In this document: positions 1-6,193 of the stretch, piece by piece | How the letters are laid out: every line of letters starts with the position of its first letter | Position numbering within the stretch: the stretch's first letter is position 1 | From: Mailhella massiliensis | Lineage (GTDB): Bacteria; Desulfobacterota; Desulfovibrionia; Desulfovibrionales; Desulfovibrionaceae | Length of the DNA stretch: 11,082 nucleotides | Direction of reading: 5' to 3' | NCBI RefSeq assembly: GCF_020741395.1 | Contig: NZ_DYZA01000166.1 | Location: forward strand, 1-11,082 | The notes under the pieces: generated by a model | What the model was told of the DNA's origin: nothing | Seen by the model: the letters and a program-made list of their open reading frames with translations, nothing else | Database searches by the model: none | Position numbers and translations under genes: made by a program

Positions 1-31
1 CGATCAAACGTATATTTTCAAAGAACACCAT
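1..31 (-). CDS. Possible 5' end of an unidentified gene leaving the window
   Basis: On the minus strand an ATG at 31-29 opens a frame reading MVFFENIRLI up to the left edge without a stop. A GGGAGG at 45-50 could be its ribosome binding site, although the 13-nt spacing is longer than usual. A plausible promoter sits just upstream at 67-95, and the valS terminator lies further upstream, so a new transcription unit starting here makes sense. Ten residues are too few to recognise a family. It could also be chance. Confidence 0.35.
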   Translation of the reverse strand, partial: MVFFENIRLI

Positions 32-66
32 CGAAAAAACTGAACCTCCCAAGAGCAGGGAAAAAT

Positions 67-95
67 TTTATATGATAATAAATACAGTATGTTAT
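67..95 (-). promoter_or_regulatory. Sigma-70-like promoter for the gene leaving the left edge
   Basis: In an AT-rich island within GC-rich surroundings, the minus strand reads ATAACA (95-90, 4 of 6 matches to the -35 consensus), a 17-bp spacer, and TATAAA (72-67, 5 of 6 matches to the -10 consensus). The predicted start near 60 gives a leader of about 29 nt that carries the GGGAGG site at 45-50. Found by eye; no scoring was possible. Confidence 0.4.
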
Positions 96-159
96 GAAAA
101 TACTTTCCCAACGCGGCACCGTGACGCTTCCGGCAGGTTCCCCTCTTCTGCGAAGGCAT

Positions 160-197
160 AAAAAAAGCCCCCCGTTCCGAAAAATCGGAACAGGGGC
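160..197 (-). terminator. Intrinsic terminator of valS
   Basis: On the minus strand the RNA folds with a 7-bp arm GTTCCGA/TCGGAAC (plus-strand 174-180 and 185-191) around a four-base loop. A single mismatch is followed by four more G-C pairs (169-172 with 193-196). A run of seven U (plus-strand A at 160-166) comes directly after the stem. It begins about 40 nt after the valS stop codon, as expected for a factor-independent terminator. Confidence 0.85.
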
Positions 198-237
198 ACG
201 ATTCACGTTTTTTGCGGAAAACTCCGCAGAAGGGCAT

Positions 238-2886
238 CTACGCTTCCATGGCTTCCTTGAAACGTATCTGAAGGGCCTGCATCTTGGCCTTCTTGTCTAT
301 GAGCTCCGTCTGGCGGGCCTTTTCAGATTCCACGAGTTCCGCCGGGGCACGTTTGACGAAGTTCTCATTGGAGAGCTTGGCGTCGAGGGCCACGAGATCC
401 TTGTCCACCTTGCCGATTTCCTTGTCGAGGCGGGCAAGCTCGGCCTGGAAGTCCACAGCGCCCGTGAGAAGCACGATGACTTCGCAGCCGCGCACTACGT
501 TGCTGGCCGAAGCCTTGGGCGCGTGGGCATTCTTGTCGATGGTGAGGCTCTCAAGCCTCGCCAGCTCGAAGAAACCGCGGTTGGCTTCCAGAAGGGCGGC
601 CTGCTCGTCGCTTGCCGGGCGCAGCACCACGGAAAGCTTATAGGAAGGTTTGATGTTGAGCTCCGCGCGGATGGTGCGTATGGCGCTGATAGCTTCCTGC
701 AGGAAAATCATCGCATCCGATTCGCGGCTCTTCACGCACTGAGGACGGGCCGCAGGATACAGTTCCGTGGCTATGTCCGTGCCTTCATGGCCGGGCAGGG
801 AATCCCACACCTCTGCGGTGACGAAGGGGATCATGGGATGCAGAAGGAGAAGTATCTCGCGCAGCACGGTGTAAAGCACATACTGGGCTTCTTCCTTCGC
901 CGGGCCTTCTTCCTTCATGTCGGCCTTGATAAGTTCCAGGTACCAGTCGCAGAATTCGTTCCACAGGAACTTGTACACGCACTGGGCCGCGTCGTTGAAG
1001 CGGTAGCTCTCCAGGGCCGCGTCCTCTTCCACCTTGATTTCCTCAAGGCGGGTGAGTATCCACTTATGGTGCAGGCCCTTCACCGAGGCAAGATCCACGG
1101 CCTTCGGCTCGCCCTCCTCGGGCAGGTTCATGAGGGCGAAGCGCGAGGCGTTCCACACCTTGTTCACAAAGTGGCGGTAGCCCTCGATGCGTTCTTCCGA
1201 CATGCGTATATCGCGCCCCATGGCAGCGAATGCGGCCAGGGTGAAGCGCAGGGAGTCCGCGCCGTATTTGCGGATCATGTCCTGCGGGTTGATGCCGTTG
1301 CCCAGGGACTTGGACATCTTGCGGCCCTGCGCGTCGCGCACCAAGGCGTGGATGTACACTTCGCGGAAGGGCACCTCACCCATGAAATGCTGGCCCATCA
1401 TAATCATGCGGGCCACCCAGAAGAACAGGATATCAAACGCCGTGACGAGCACTGTGGTAGGATAGTATTTCTTGAGCGTCTCGGTCTGTTCGGGCCAGCC
1501 CATGGTGGAGAAGGGCCACAGGGCGGAGGAGAACCAGGTGTCGAGCACGTCCGGGTCCTGCTCCAGCTTCGAGCTTCCGCACCTGGGGCAGACCGTGGGA
1601 TCCTCCTCCGACACGATGAGCTCGCCGCAGTCGGCGCACGTCCATGCAGGGATACGGTGGCCCCACCAGATCTGACGGCTGATGCACCAGTCGCGGATGT
1701 TGTCCAGCCAGTTGTAATAGGTCTTGGTCCAGCTTTCAGGATAAATCTTTATCTTGTCCGGCACGGCGGCACGGGCGGCGGGGGCCATTTTGCTTATGGC
1801 CACGAACCACTGGTCGGACACATAGGGCTCGATGACCGTCTTGCAGCGATAGCAGCAGCCCACGCTGTGGGAAAGCGGCTCTTCCTTCACAAGATGCCCG
1901 CTTTCGCGCAGCTCTTCCACAATGGCCTTGCGGCACTCTTCACGGCTCATGCCTGCGTAGCGGCCGCACACGTCGCTCATGCACATGTTGCCGTTGTCGT
2001 CGATGACCTGAATGAATTCCAGGCCGTGGGTGTGGCCGAGATTCCAGTCGTTGGGGTCGTGGCAGGGCGTGACCTTGAGGCAGCCGGTGCCGAATTCGCG
2101 GTCCACATAGCGGTCGGCGATGAGGGGAACCTCACGGTTCACCACGGGCACAATAAGCTTCTTGCCCACCAGGGCGGCATAACGCTCATCCTCGGGATGC
2201 ACGCACACGGCGGAGTCGCCGAGAATAGTTTCCGGGCGGGTGGTGGCGATAGTCACGGAACCGGAACCGTCGGCAAAGTCGTAGCGCACATGCCAGAGCG
2301 AACCCTTGGAATCGATATGGTCCACTTCGTCGTCGGCAAGGGCGGTATGGCAGCGCGGGCACCAGTTGACGATGTACTTGCCCTTGTAGATGAGCCCTTC
2401 CTCGTAGAGGCGCACGAATACCTTGCGCACGGCGCGGGCAAGGTTGTCGTCCATGGTGAAGGCTTCGCGCGTCCAGTCCACGGAAGAGCCGAGTTCCTTG
2501 ATCTGTTCAAGGATCTGCCCGCCATACTGCTTCTTCCAGTCCCACACCCGCTCGATGAAGGCTTCGCGGCCCACGTCGCGGCGTTTCTTGCCTTCCTTGG
2601 CAAGGGCGCGTTCCACCACGTTCTGCGTGGCGATACCCGCATGGTCGGTGCCGGGGATCCACAGGACGTTTTTGCCCTTCTGGCGGGCGTGACGGCAGAG
2701 TATGTCCTGAAGAGTCTGGTTCAGGGCGTGGCCGATGTGCAGAATACCCGTGACGTTGGGCGGGGGGATGACGATGGAATAAGGGTCGCCGGGGGCGGAC
2801 ATGTCGGGCGTGAAGGTCTTGGCTTCTTCCCAGTGTTTGCGCCAGTGAGCTTCCACTTCCTGCGGTTCATAGGCTTTGGACAGCAT
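238..2886 (-). CDS. valS: Valyl-tRNA synthetase
   Basis: Charges tRNA-Val with valine in the cytoplasm; class Ia aminoacyl-tRNA synthetase. The 882-residue length is typical of bacterial ValRS. Visible landmarks: PPPNVTG followed by HIGH at residues 50-53; two zinc-knuckle-like cysteine sets (C176/C179 with C345/C348, and C417/C420 with C433/C436); the CP1 editing-domain motif TTRPETILGD at 215-224; the IRDWCISRQIWWGHRIPAW block near 397-415; the class I loop KMSKS at 523-527; and a charged C-terminal coiled-coil arm from about 807 to the end. The start at 2886 (MLSKAYEP) is chosen because GGAG lies 7 nt upstream and the family begins at this point. An in-frame ATG at 2961 would add 25 residues unlike ValRS. 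It is divergent from the BPL_N gene and ends in the terminator at 160-197. No T-box or other leader element is visible. Confidence 0.98.
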   Translation of the reverse strand: MLSKAYEPQEVEAHWRKHWEEAKTFTPDMSAPGDPYSIVIPPPNVTGILHIGHALNQTLQDILCRHARQKGKNVLWIPGTDHAGIATQNVVERALAKEGKKRRDVGREAFIERVWDWKKQYGGQILEQIKELGSSVDWTREAFTMDDNLARAVRKVFVRLYEEGLIYKGKYIVNWCPRCHTALADDEVDHIDSKGSLWHVRYDFADGSGSVTIATTRPETILGDSAVCVHPEDERYAALVGKKLIVPVVNREVPLIADRYVDREFGTGCLKVTPCHDPNDWNLGHTHGLEFIQVIDDNGNMCMSDVCGRYAGMSREECRKAIVEELRESGHLVKEEPLSHSVGCCYRCKTVIEPYVSDQWFVAISKMAPAARAAVPDKIKIYPESWTKTYYNWLDNIRDWCISRQIWWGHRIPAWTCADCGELIVSEEDPTVCPRCGSSKLEQDPDVLDTWFSSALWPFSTMGWPEQTETLKKYYPTTVLVTAFDILFFWVARMIMMGQHFMGEVPFREVYIHALVRDAQGRKMSKSLGNGINPQDMIRKYGADSLRFTLAAFAAMGRDIRMSEERIEGYRHFVNKVWNASRFALMNLPEEGEPKAVDLASVKGLHHKWILTRLEEIKVEEDAALESYRFNDAAQCVYKFLWNEFCDWYLELIKADMKEEGPAKEEAQYVLYTVLREILLLLHPMIPFVTAEVWDSLPGHEGTDIATELYPAARPQCVKSRESDAMIFLQEAISAIRTIRAELNIKPSYKLSVVLRPASDEQAALLEANRGFFELARLESLTIDKNAHAPKASASNVVRGCEVIVLLTGAVDFQAELARLDKEIGKVDKDLVALDAKLSNENFVKRAPAELVESEKARQTELIDKKAKMQALQIRFKEAMEA

Positions 2887-2961
2887 TGAAAGGCTCCAGT
2901 GTTTTAACAATTCGCCGCTCGATGAGGGGGCGCGCGTCGCCATGGAACAGGCCGCCTGCAA

Positions 2962-2996
2962 CGGAGCGCTCCGCGGCCGGGCATGCCCGGCATGCC
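2962..2996. repeat. Cluster of palindromes in the divergent valS/BPL_N gap
   Basis: Three overlapping symmetric elements lie together. CGGAGCGCTCCG (2962-2973) is a perfect 12-bp palindrome and GCCGGGCATGCCCGGC (2976-2991) a perfect 16-bp palindrome. The palindromic octamer GGCATGCC occurs twice, at 2980-2987 and 2989-2996, 9 bp apart. They could be operator sites in the 165-bp divergent gap or an mRNA hairpin. No clear sigma-70 promoter was found for either gene here. Confidence 0.4.
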
Positions 2997-3051
2997 TTCC
3001 TTCCCTTGCCGAACGGGCGGCTTATGCGTATGCATAGACACGGAGGGAAAC

Positions 3052-4269
3052 ATGATCGCCATACTCTGGGACGCTTCCCATATCTGGGGATATCTGCTGC
3101 TGCACGCCGTTCGTTCGACGGGCATTCCCTTCCGTGTACTCAAAGGGTTAGACATAGCCCAGTCCGGTCTGTCTGGCAAGATGCTCATGGTGCCCGGAGG
3201 TTCCGCGCGGCGCAAGGCCGAGGCCCTCGGCACGGCGGGCATGGAAGAAGTGCGGCGCTTCGTGCACGGCGGCGGACGCTATATCGGCTTCTGCGGCGGC
3301 GCGGGCCTGGCCCTTTCCGAAAACCTGGGACTCTGCCCCTGGAAACGCGACGGCATGACCGACCGCCTGCAACACCTTGTCTCAGGGCATTTTTCCTGCT
3401 CCCTGACCTCGGAAAGCGCGCTGGTGCCGCCGGGGCTTTCCGGGAAAACTGCTCTTCTTCCCGTATGGTGGCCGGGCCGCTTCAACGAACCGGAAAAAAA
3501 CGAAGGCGTGGACGTACTTGCGCGCTACCGCGCCCCGGGGCCGGATCTCTATGTGGCCGACCTGCCCTACGCCTCCATGCCTGCCGACATTCTCGCGGAA
3601 TGGAACGCCATGTACGGAGTCACGCTGCGGCCTTCGCTTCTGGACGGGCGGCCCTGCGCCGTGGCCGGGACCTTCGGCCGGGGAAGCTGGCTTTTAAGTT
3701 ACAGCCACTTGGAAACACCGGCGGACTTTCCCGGTTCGGAGCATGCCGGGACGTGGCTTCTGCATGTTCTGCGCTCCTGGTGCGAGCCTTCACTCTCCAT
3801 GAAGGCGCTGCCCCCGCTGGACTTCGACGCGCTGCCCGTGCTCTGGGAAGATGCCGCCCTGCTTTCCGCGCGAGACGCCCTTGCAACACTTATCCGCCTG
3901 GCAAAGGAGCTGGGCCTGCTTTTCCCGCGCAACCGCTGGCTTCTCGGCTGGCGCTCCGGCGTGCCCGGGGCGCAGTTCAACAGCCTGAACGCCGCACTGT
4001 CCACAGCCCTCAGCCTGACGCCGGACGCGCGCCGCCTCCGCCTCTGGAACGAGCGGCGAAGCGACTTCGAGCAGGCCTTTTCCCTTTTCGCACAGGGAGC
4101 CAGGAGCTGGCTTCTTGCCCGCCGCCTTGCCGACACCCTGGCCGACTCCGCGCCGGGCATGTTGCCGCGGGAACTGCTTGTCGACCAGCGAAGAGCGCTT
4201 TTCGGCTCCCCCATGTTCGGCGGAGGCCTCAGCGAACAGATTCTGGATATGCTGGAAAATCTGGTGTAG
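3052..4269 (+). CDS. BPL_N / glutamine amidotransferase-like domain protein
   Basis: The first ~245 of 405 residues resemble the biotin-protein-ligase N-terminal (BPL_N) family, a class I glutamine-amidotransferase-like fold. Seen directly: an opening strand IAILWDASH, a PGG turn at 48-50, a nucleophile elbow GFCGGAGLAL with Cys81, and a late S-H-L-E at 218-221. That placement matches the His/Glu of the amidotransferase triad, so the active site may be intact. Residues ~250-405 form a helix-rich region I do not recognise. No biotin-ligase catalytic domain and no signal peptide are present, so it is not a full biotin ligase. The start is set by GGAGG at 3042-3046, 5 nt before the ATG. It is monocistronic, divergent from valS and convergent with the HTH gene. 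The domain call is fairly firm; substrate and role are unknown. Confidence 0.8.
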   Translation: MIAILWDASHIWGYLLLHAVRSTGIPFRVLKGLDIAQSGLSGKMLMVPGGSARRKAEALGTAGMEEVRRFVHGGGRYIGFCGGAGLALSENLGLCPWKRDGMTDRLQHLVSGHFSCSLTSESALVPPGLSGKTALLPVWWPGRFNEPEKNEGVDVLARYRAPGPDLYVADLPYASMPADILAEWNAMYGVTLRPSLLDGRPCAVAGTFGRGSWLLSYSHLETPADFPGSEHAGTWLLHVLRSWCEPSLSMKALPPLDFDALPVLWEDAALLSARDALATLIRLAKELGLLFPRNRWLLGWRSGVPGAQFNSLNAALSTALSLTPDARRLRLWNERRSDFEQAFSLFAQGARSWLLARRLADTLADSAPGMLPRELLVDQRRALFGSPMFGGGLSEQILDMLENLV

Positions 4270-4270
4270 G

Positions 4271-4298
4271 GGCGTCCGGCGGAAGAATGCCGGGCGTC
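4271..4298 (+). terminator. Possible terminator after the BPL_N gene
   Basis: Beginning 2 nt after the stop codon, GGCGTCCGGC (4271-4280) pairs over all ten positions with GCCGGGCGTC (4289-4298) if two G-U pairs are allowed, around an 8-nt loop. Only a short T stretch (CCTTTCC) follows, so termination may be weak or the hairpin may just protect the 3' end. Confidence 0.4.
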
Positions 4299-4445
4299 AG
4301 CCTTTCCGGGGAAAACATGACCCTCAGCCGTACGCCCGCCTGCAATTTCCACGCCGCACGGCGTTCACAGGGGCGGAACAGGCCTCAGCACCCCTTATGC
4401 GCAGCCTGAAAGACACGCAAGGGAAAGCATGGACGGACAAAACGG

Positions 4446-4506
4446 AAAAATTCCCGGCTCCGCGGCACAGGTTCCGGGCATGAGGAAAAAGACCCGCTCC
4501 CCGGGC
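4446..4506 (-). terminator. Two weak terminator-like hairpins after the HTH gene
   Basis: Read on the minus strand downstream of the stop at 4553, a short stem CCCG/CGGG (4493-4496 with 4502-4505) is followed by CTTTTT. A second stem CCCGG/CCGGG (4453-4457 with 4474-4478) is followed by AATTTTT. Each stem has only 4-5 pairs, but the tandem arrangement in the convergent gap suggests they end minus-strand transcription. The rest of the 283-bp gap (4270-4552) shows no convincing gene. Confidence 0.35.
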
Positions 4507-4552
4507 AAGACCTCGGATAGGGAAAACACTCCTTCTGCCCGGCTCCGGCCTT

Positions 4553-5125
4553 TCACCCCCTTCCCCTTCTCAGGGTGAATCCGAGAAGCGCCGCTCCCGA
4601 GGCCATGGCCGCAAGGGCCGCCCAGAAAAGCGCCTTCACATCCCGCGCCAGGACATAGCCCCAGAGGCCGGTATGCACGCCGCCGCGCCCGTCCACAAGC
4701 TGGACGGGAAAAAGCTCGGAATAAATCCACATGGTCAGAAGGCCGCCCGCACCGATAAGAAAAACAAGCACCCCGGCGGCCAGCGCGATATGACGGGCCG
4801 CCGTGCTCGCAGGGGCCGGCGGAGCGGATTCCCTTTCGTTTTTTTCCTCTGCCGGGCTTTCCGCAGGCGCGGCCTCCCCCTGCTCCACGGAAACGGCGGC
4901 AGCCTCCGGCCCGTCGGCCTGCTCTCTCAGAAGATAGTCAAGGCTGACGCCCAGGGTATCGGCCAGCTCCACCAGACGGTCGAGATCGGGAGCGGAAAGG
5001 CCGGTTTCCCACTTGGTGACGGACTGCCGGGAAACGCCCATGCGCTGGGCGAGTTCTTCCTGCGACATTCCCAAGGCCTTGCGCCTGGCCTGTATTTTTC
5101 CGTAGAGCTGGAGATCTTTCCTCAT
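4553..5125 (-). CDS. XRE-family HTH regulator with C-terminal membrane segments
   Basis: 190 residues. Residues ~8-66 are a Cro/C1-type helix-turn-helix: KIQARRKALGMSQEELAQRM, then GVSRQSVTKWETGLSAPDLD and a helix ending in SLDYLL. A Glu/Pro/Ala-rich linker (~68-110) follows. Two hydrophobic helices come next: about 112-135, and about 165-185 just before a basic RRGRG tail. A short loop (VDGRGGVHTGLWG) lies between them. The layout suggests a DNA-binding protein tethered to the inner membrane, possibly sensing a membrane or periplasmic cue; that role is inference. Start: the ATG at 5125 has GGA 5 nt after which it begins and gives the usual XRE N-terminus. The in-frame ATG at 5158 or 5197 would add non-homologous residues. 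The gap of 167 nt to the small exported-protein gene on the same strand allows, but does not prove, co-transcription. Confidence 0.85.
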   Translation of the reverse strand: MRKDLQLYGKIQARRKALGMSQEELAQRMGVSRQSVTKWETGLSAPDLDRLVELADTLGVSLDYLLREQADGPEAAAVSVEQGEAAPAESPAEEKNERESAPPAPASTAARHIALAAGVLVFLIGAGGLLTMWIYSELFPVQLVDGRGGVHTGLWGYVLARDVKALFWAALAAMASGAALLGFTLRRGRG

Positions 5126-5236
5126 AAGATTCCGTGGGCTGGCAGCGTTTCCAGGCATGGACGCCCGTATTCCTGCGGGCGGGATACCGGCGGGCAAAAA
5201 TGTGCTTCCCCGCCCGAAACCGGTTCATGCCGATAC

Positions 5237-5272
5237 GGCGGCCGCACTCCCCGGGGGAAGGGCGCGGCCGCC
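5237..5272. repeat. Strong GC hairpin between the HTH and small exported-protein genes
   Basis: GGCGGCCGC (5237-5245) and GCGGCCGCC (5264-5272) form a perfect 9-bp inverted repeat around an 18-nt loop that itself holds CCCCGGGGG. It lies 20 nt after the stop of the small exported-protein gene on the minus strand. No U-tract follows on either strand, so it is more likely a processing or stabilising stem, or a Rho-assisted end, than a simple intrinsic terminator. Confidence 0.45.
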
Positions 5273-5292
5273 TTGTTCACGATAAAGGAAGG

Positions 5293-5559
5293 CTACTTGA
5301 AGCGTTCCATGGCCTTATCATAGAAAACGCACAAGGCGTCGATATCCTGCTTCTGCTGAAGCTGAAGAAGTTCCGGCTGAAGCTCCTGCATGACCTTCGT
5401 ATAATTTTCCGGGTTCTTCTGCGATTCTTCCTGAATGACCTGCGCAAAGGCAAGGGCCTTCTGCTGGGCCTCTTCCGGGGTGCACCCGGCTTCGGCCAGG
5501 GAAGAAAAGCCGAGAACGAGGGCAAGAGCCGCGCACGAAGCCAACATTTTCCTATTCAT
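5293..5559 (-). CDS. Small exported (periplasmic) protein of unknown function
   Basis: 88 residues. MNRK is followed by a hydrophobic core (LASCAALALVLGFSSL) and an A-E-A signal-peptidase I site, predicting cleavage after Ala24. The mature part is about 64 residues, helical and rich in Gln and Glu, with periodic leucines (QELQPELLQLQQ) that suggest an amphipathic helix. It has two cysteines, Cys26 and Cys77, which could form a disulfide. Cys26 follows E-A-G, which is a poor lipobox, so a lipoprotein is less likely. The start at 5559 is supported by AGGAG 6 nt upstream. Codons upstream of it in frame do not resemble a signal peptide. I do not recognise a named family. Signal peptide, ribosome site and coding character make it a real gene in my view. 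Confidence 0.75.
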   Translation of the reverse strand: MNRKMLASCAALALVLGFSSLAEAGCTPEEAQQKALAFAQVIQEESQKNPENYTKVMQELQPELLQLQQKQDIDALCVFYDKAMERFK

Positions 5560-5746
5560 AGGGAACTCCTGTGGTTTTATGGCACACTGCCAGGTTGGAA
5601 CGGCGGGCCGACTTTTCCGGTCCGTCATCTGACAGGCCGCCCATAAAAGGAGCTTTCCACCCTCTTTATGGAATCGCGGGGAACCCCCGTGGCGCCGGGC
5701 CGCCGAATGACGGCCAGAAATTAACGCCTTCGGAAATCATTCTCCA

Positions 5747-5783
5747 CCAACCGGAAGTTTCCTTTACGGCAACTATCAGGTGC
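5747..5783. promoter_or_regulatory. Putative operator pair A/B (AAC-N5-GTT inverted repeats)
   Basis: Site A reads CCAAC-CGGAA-GTTTC (5747-5761) and site B GCAAC-TATCA-GGTGC (5769-5783). Their centres are 22 bp apart, about two helical turns, so a dimeric regulator could occupy both on one face. They lie just downstream of the predicted minus-strand start point near 5796, a position where binding would repress. Similarity to sites C and D at 5840-5871 supports a shared motif. The regulator is unknown. Confidence 0.4.
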
Positions 5784-5802
5784 ATCCCCATGATTTCAGA
5801 TA

Positions 5803-5830
5803 ATTAGCATAAGATATTTTCCCTTGTCAC
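5803..5830 (-). promoter_or_regulatory. Sigma-70-like promoter towards the small exported-protein gene
   Basis: On the minus strand GTGACA (5830-5825, 5 of 6 to the -35 consensus), a 16-bp spacer and GCTAAT (5808-5803, 4 of 6 to the -10 consensus) sit in the only AT-rich patch of this region. The start would be near 5796, giving a leader of about 235 nt, which is long. The plus strand also offers GATAAT at 5799-5804 but without a -35 partner. Direction is therefore uncertain. Confidence 0.3.
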
Positions 5831-5839
5831 CCCTTTTCG

Positions 5840-5871
5840 GCAACTGCCGGTTGCGGGAAACGGCAGGTTGC
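5840..5871. promoter_or_regulatory. Putative operator pair C/D (GCAAC-N5-GTTGC)
   Basis: Site C, GCAAC-TGCCG-GTTGC (5840-5854), is a perfect inverted repeat. Site D, GAAAC-GGCAG-GTTGC (5857-5871), differs at one arm position. Centres are 17 bp apart. Because each site is symmetric, C and D can also pair with each other as an RNA stem (GCAAC-TGCCG with CGGCA-GGTTGC, one bulge), so an RNA role is an alternative. They flank the AT-rich core on the side facing the redox operon. Confidence 0.4.
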
Positions 5872-6137
5872 GCAGAAAAAAAATGCCCCTCAATTCCCGA
5901 ACACCGGGCAAAGGCTTCTCTCTTTGATCCCGGCTTCCGTCCTGCCCGCCGACCTCTTCTACTGCGCGCTGAAGAGGAAAAAAACGCCCTCCTTCTTCCC
6001 GTCAGAGCTTCTTTCCCCTCGTACAACGGCCGGGCGCATGTTCCGGCGGCAGCCCGTCCGCTCCATGAAAAAGCCCATGTAACATATGCAACACCAAAAG
6101 AAGGGGAAAAAATGCCATGCTCCCTGCATGCGCCGCA

Positions 6138-6156
6138 GCCTGCCTCCCCGGCAGGC
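6138..6156 (+). promoter_or_regulatory. Leader hairpin upstream of the redox operon
   Basis: GCCTGCC (6138-6144) and GGCAGGC (6150-6156) form a perfect 7-bp stem with a 5-nt loop, 37 nt before the GTG start of the first operon gene. No U-tract follows, so it is not a terminator. It might affect leader stability or ribosome access. No known riboswitch was recognised. Confidence 0.35.
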
Positions 6157-6193
6157 CTTCCCCGCCATAGCAAAACACGTTCAGGAGGTCACC

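Larger units (their letters stand above)
5560..6193. other. 634-bp non-coding control region between divergent units
   Basis: No convincing gene lies here. Contents from left to right: TGGCA-CAC-TGCCA at 5580-5592 just upstream of the small-protein ribosome site; an inverted repeat CCATAAA/TTTATGG (5641-5647, 5665-5671); a CGGGG/CCCCG stem (5677-5681, 5685-5689); two putative operators (5747-5783); an AT-rich core (~5785-5825) with a minus-strand promoter candidate; and two more putative operators (5840-5871). Then come a CCTCTTC/GAAGAGG stem (5952-5958, 5970-5976) and the leader of the redox operon with a hairpin at 6138-6156. Pyrimidine- and purine-rich tracts fill the rest. Confidence 0.6.

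Noticed and set aside
94..2889. 931-codon open frame on the plus strand antisense to valS
   Set aside because: It mirrors the strongly GC-biased third positions of valS, starts inside its terminator, has no ribosome site, and its protein (rich in His, Gly, Ala, Arg and Val) has no family features.
2887..3051. T-box or other tRNA-sensing leader for valS
   Set aside because: The ATG is preceded by a short gap without T-box, specifier-loop or antiterminator features.
2886..4409. 507-codon plus-strand frame overlapping the BPL_N gene
   Set aside because: Out-of-frame Arg/Ala/Pro-rich translation with no ribosome site; the BPL_N frame has a clear one and recognisable motifs.
5580..5592. TGGCA-CAC-TGCCA resembling a sigma-54 promoter on the minus strand
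   Set aside because: The GG and GC elements are too close together for sigma-54; it is simply a short inverted repeat near the ribosome site.
5876..5910. Possible minus-strand intrinsic terminator (TGCCC/GGGCA with eight T)
   Set aside because: The stem is only 5 pairs with a long loop, and no gene or promoter is visible upstream on that strand.
5952..5976. Perfect CCTCTTC/GAAGAGG stem followed by seven A
   Set aside because: The homopolymer is on the wrong side for a terminator in either direction; no RNA family recognised, so only noted within the control region.
6086..6193. Extending the GltD-like protein upstream to the ATG at 6086 or 6128
   Set aside because: No ribosome site precedes either ATG and the extra residues resemble non-coding leader; AGGAGG directly precedes the GTG at 6194.
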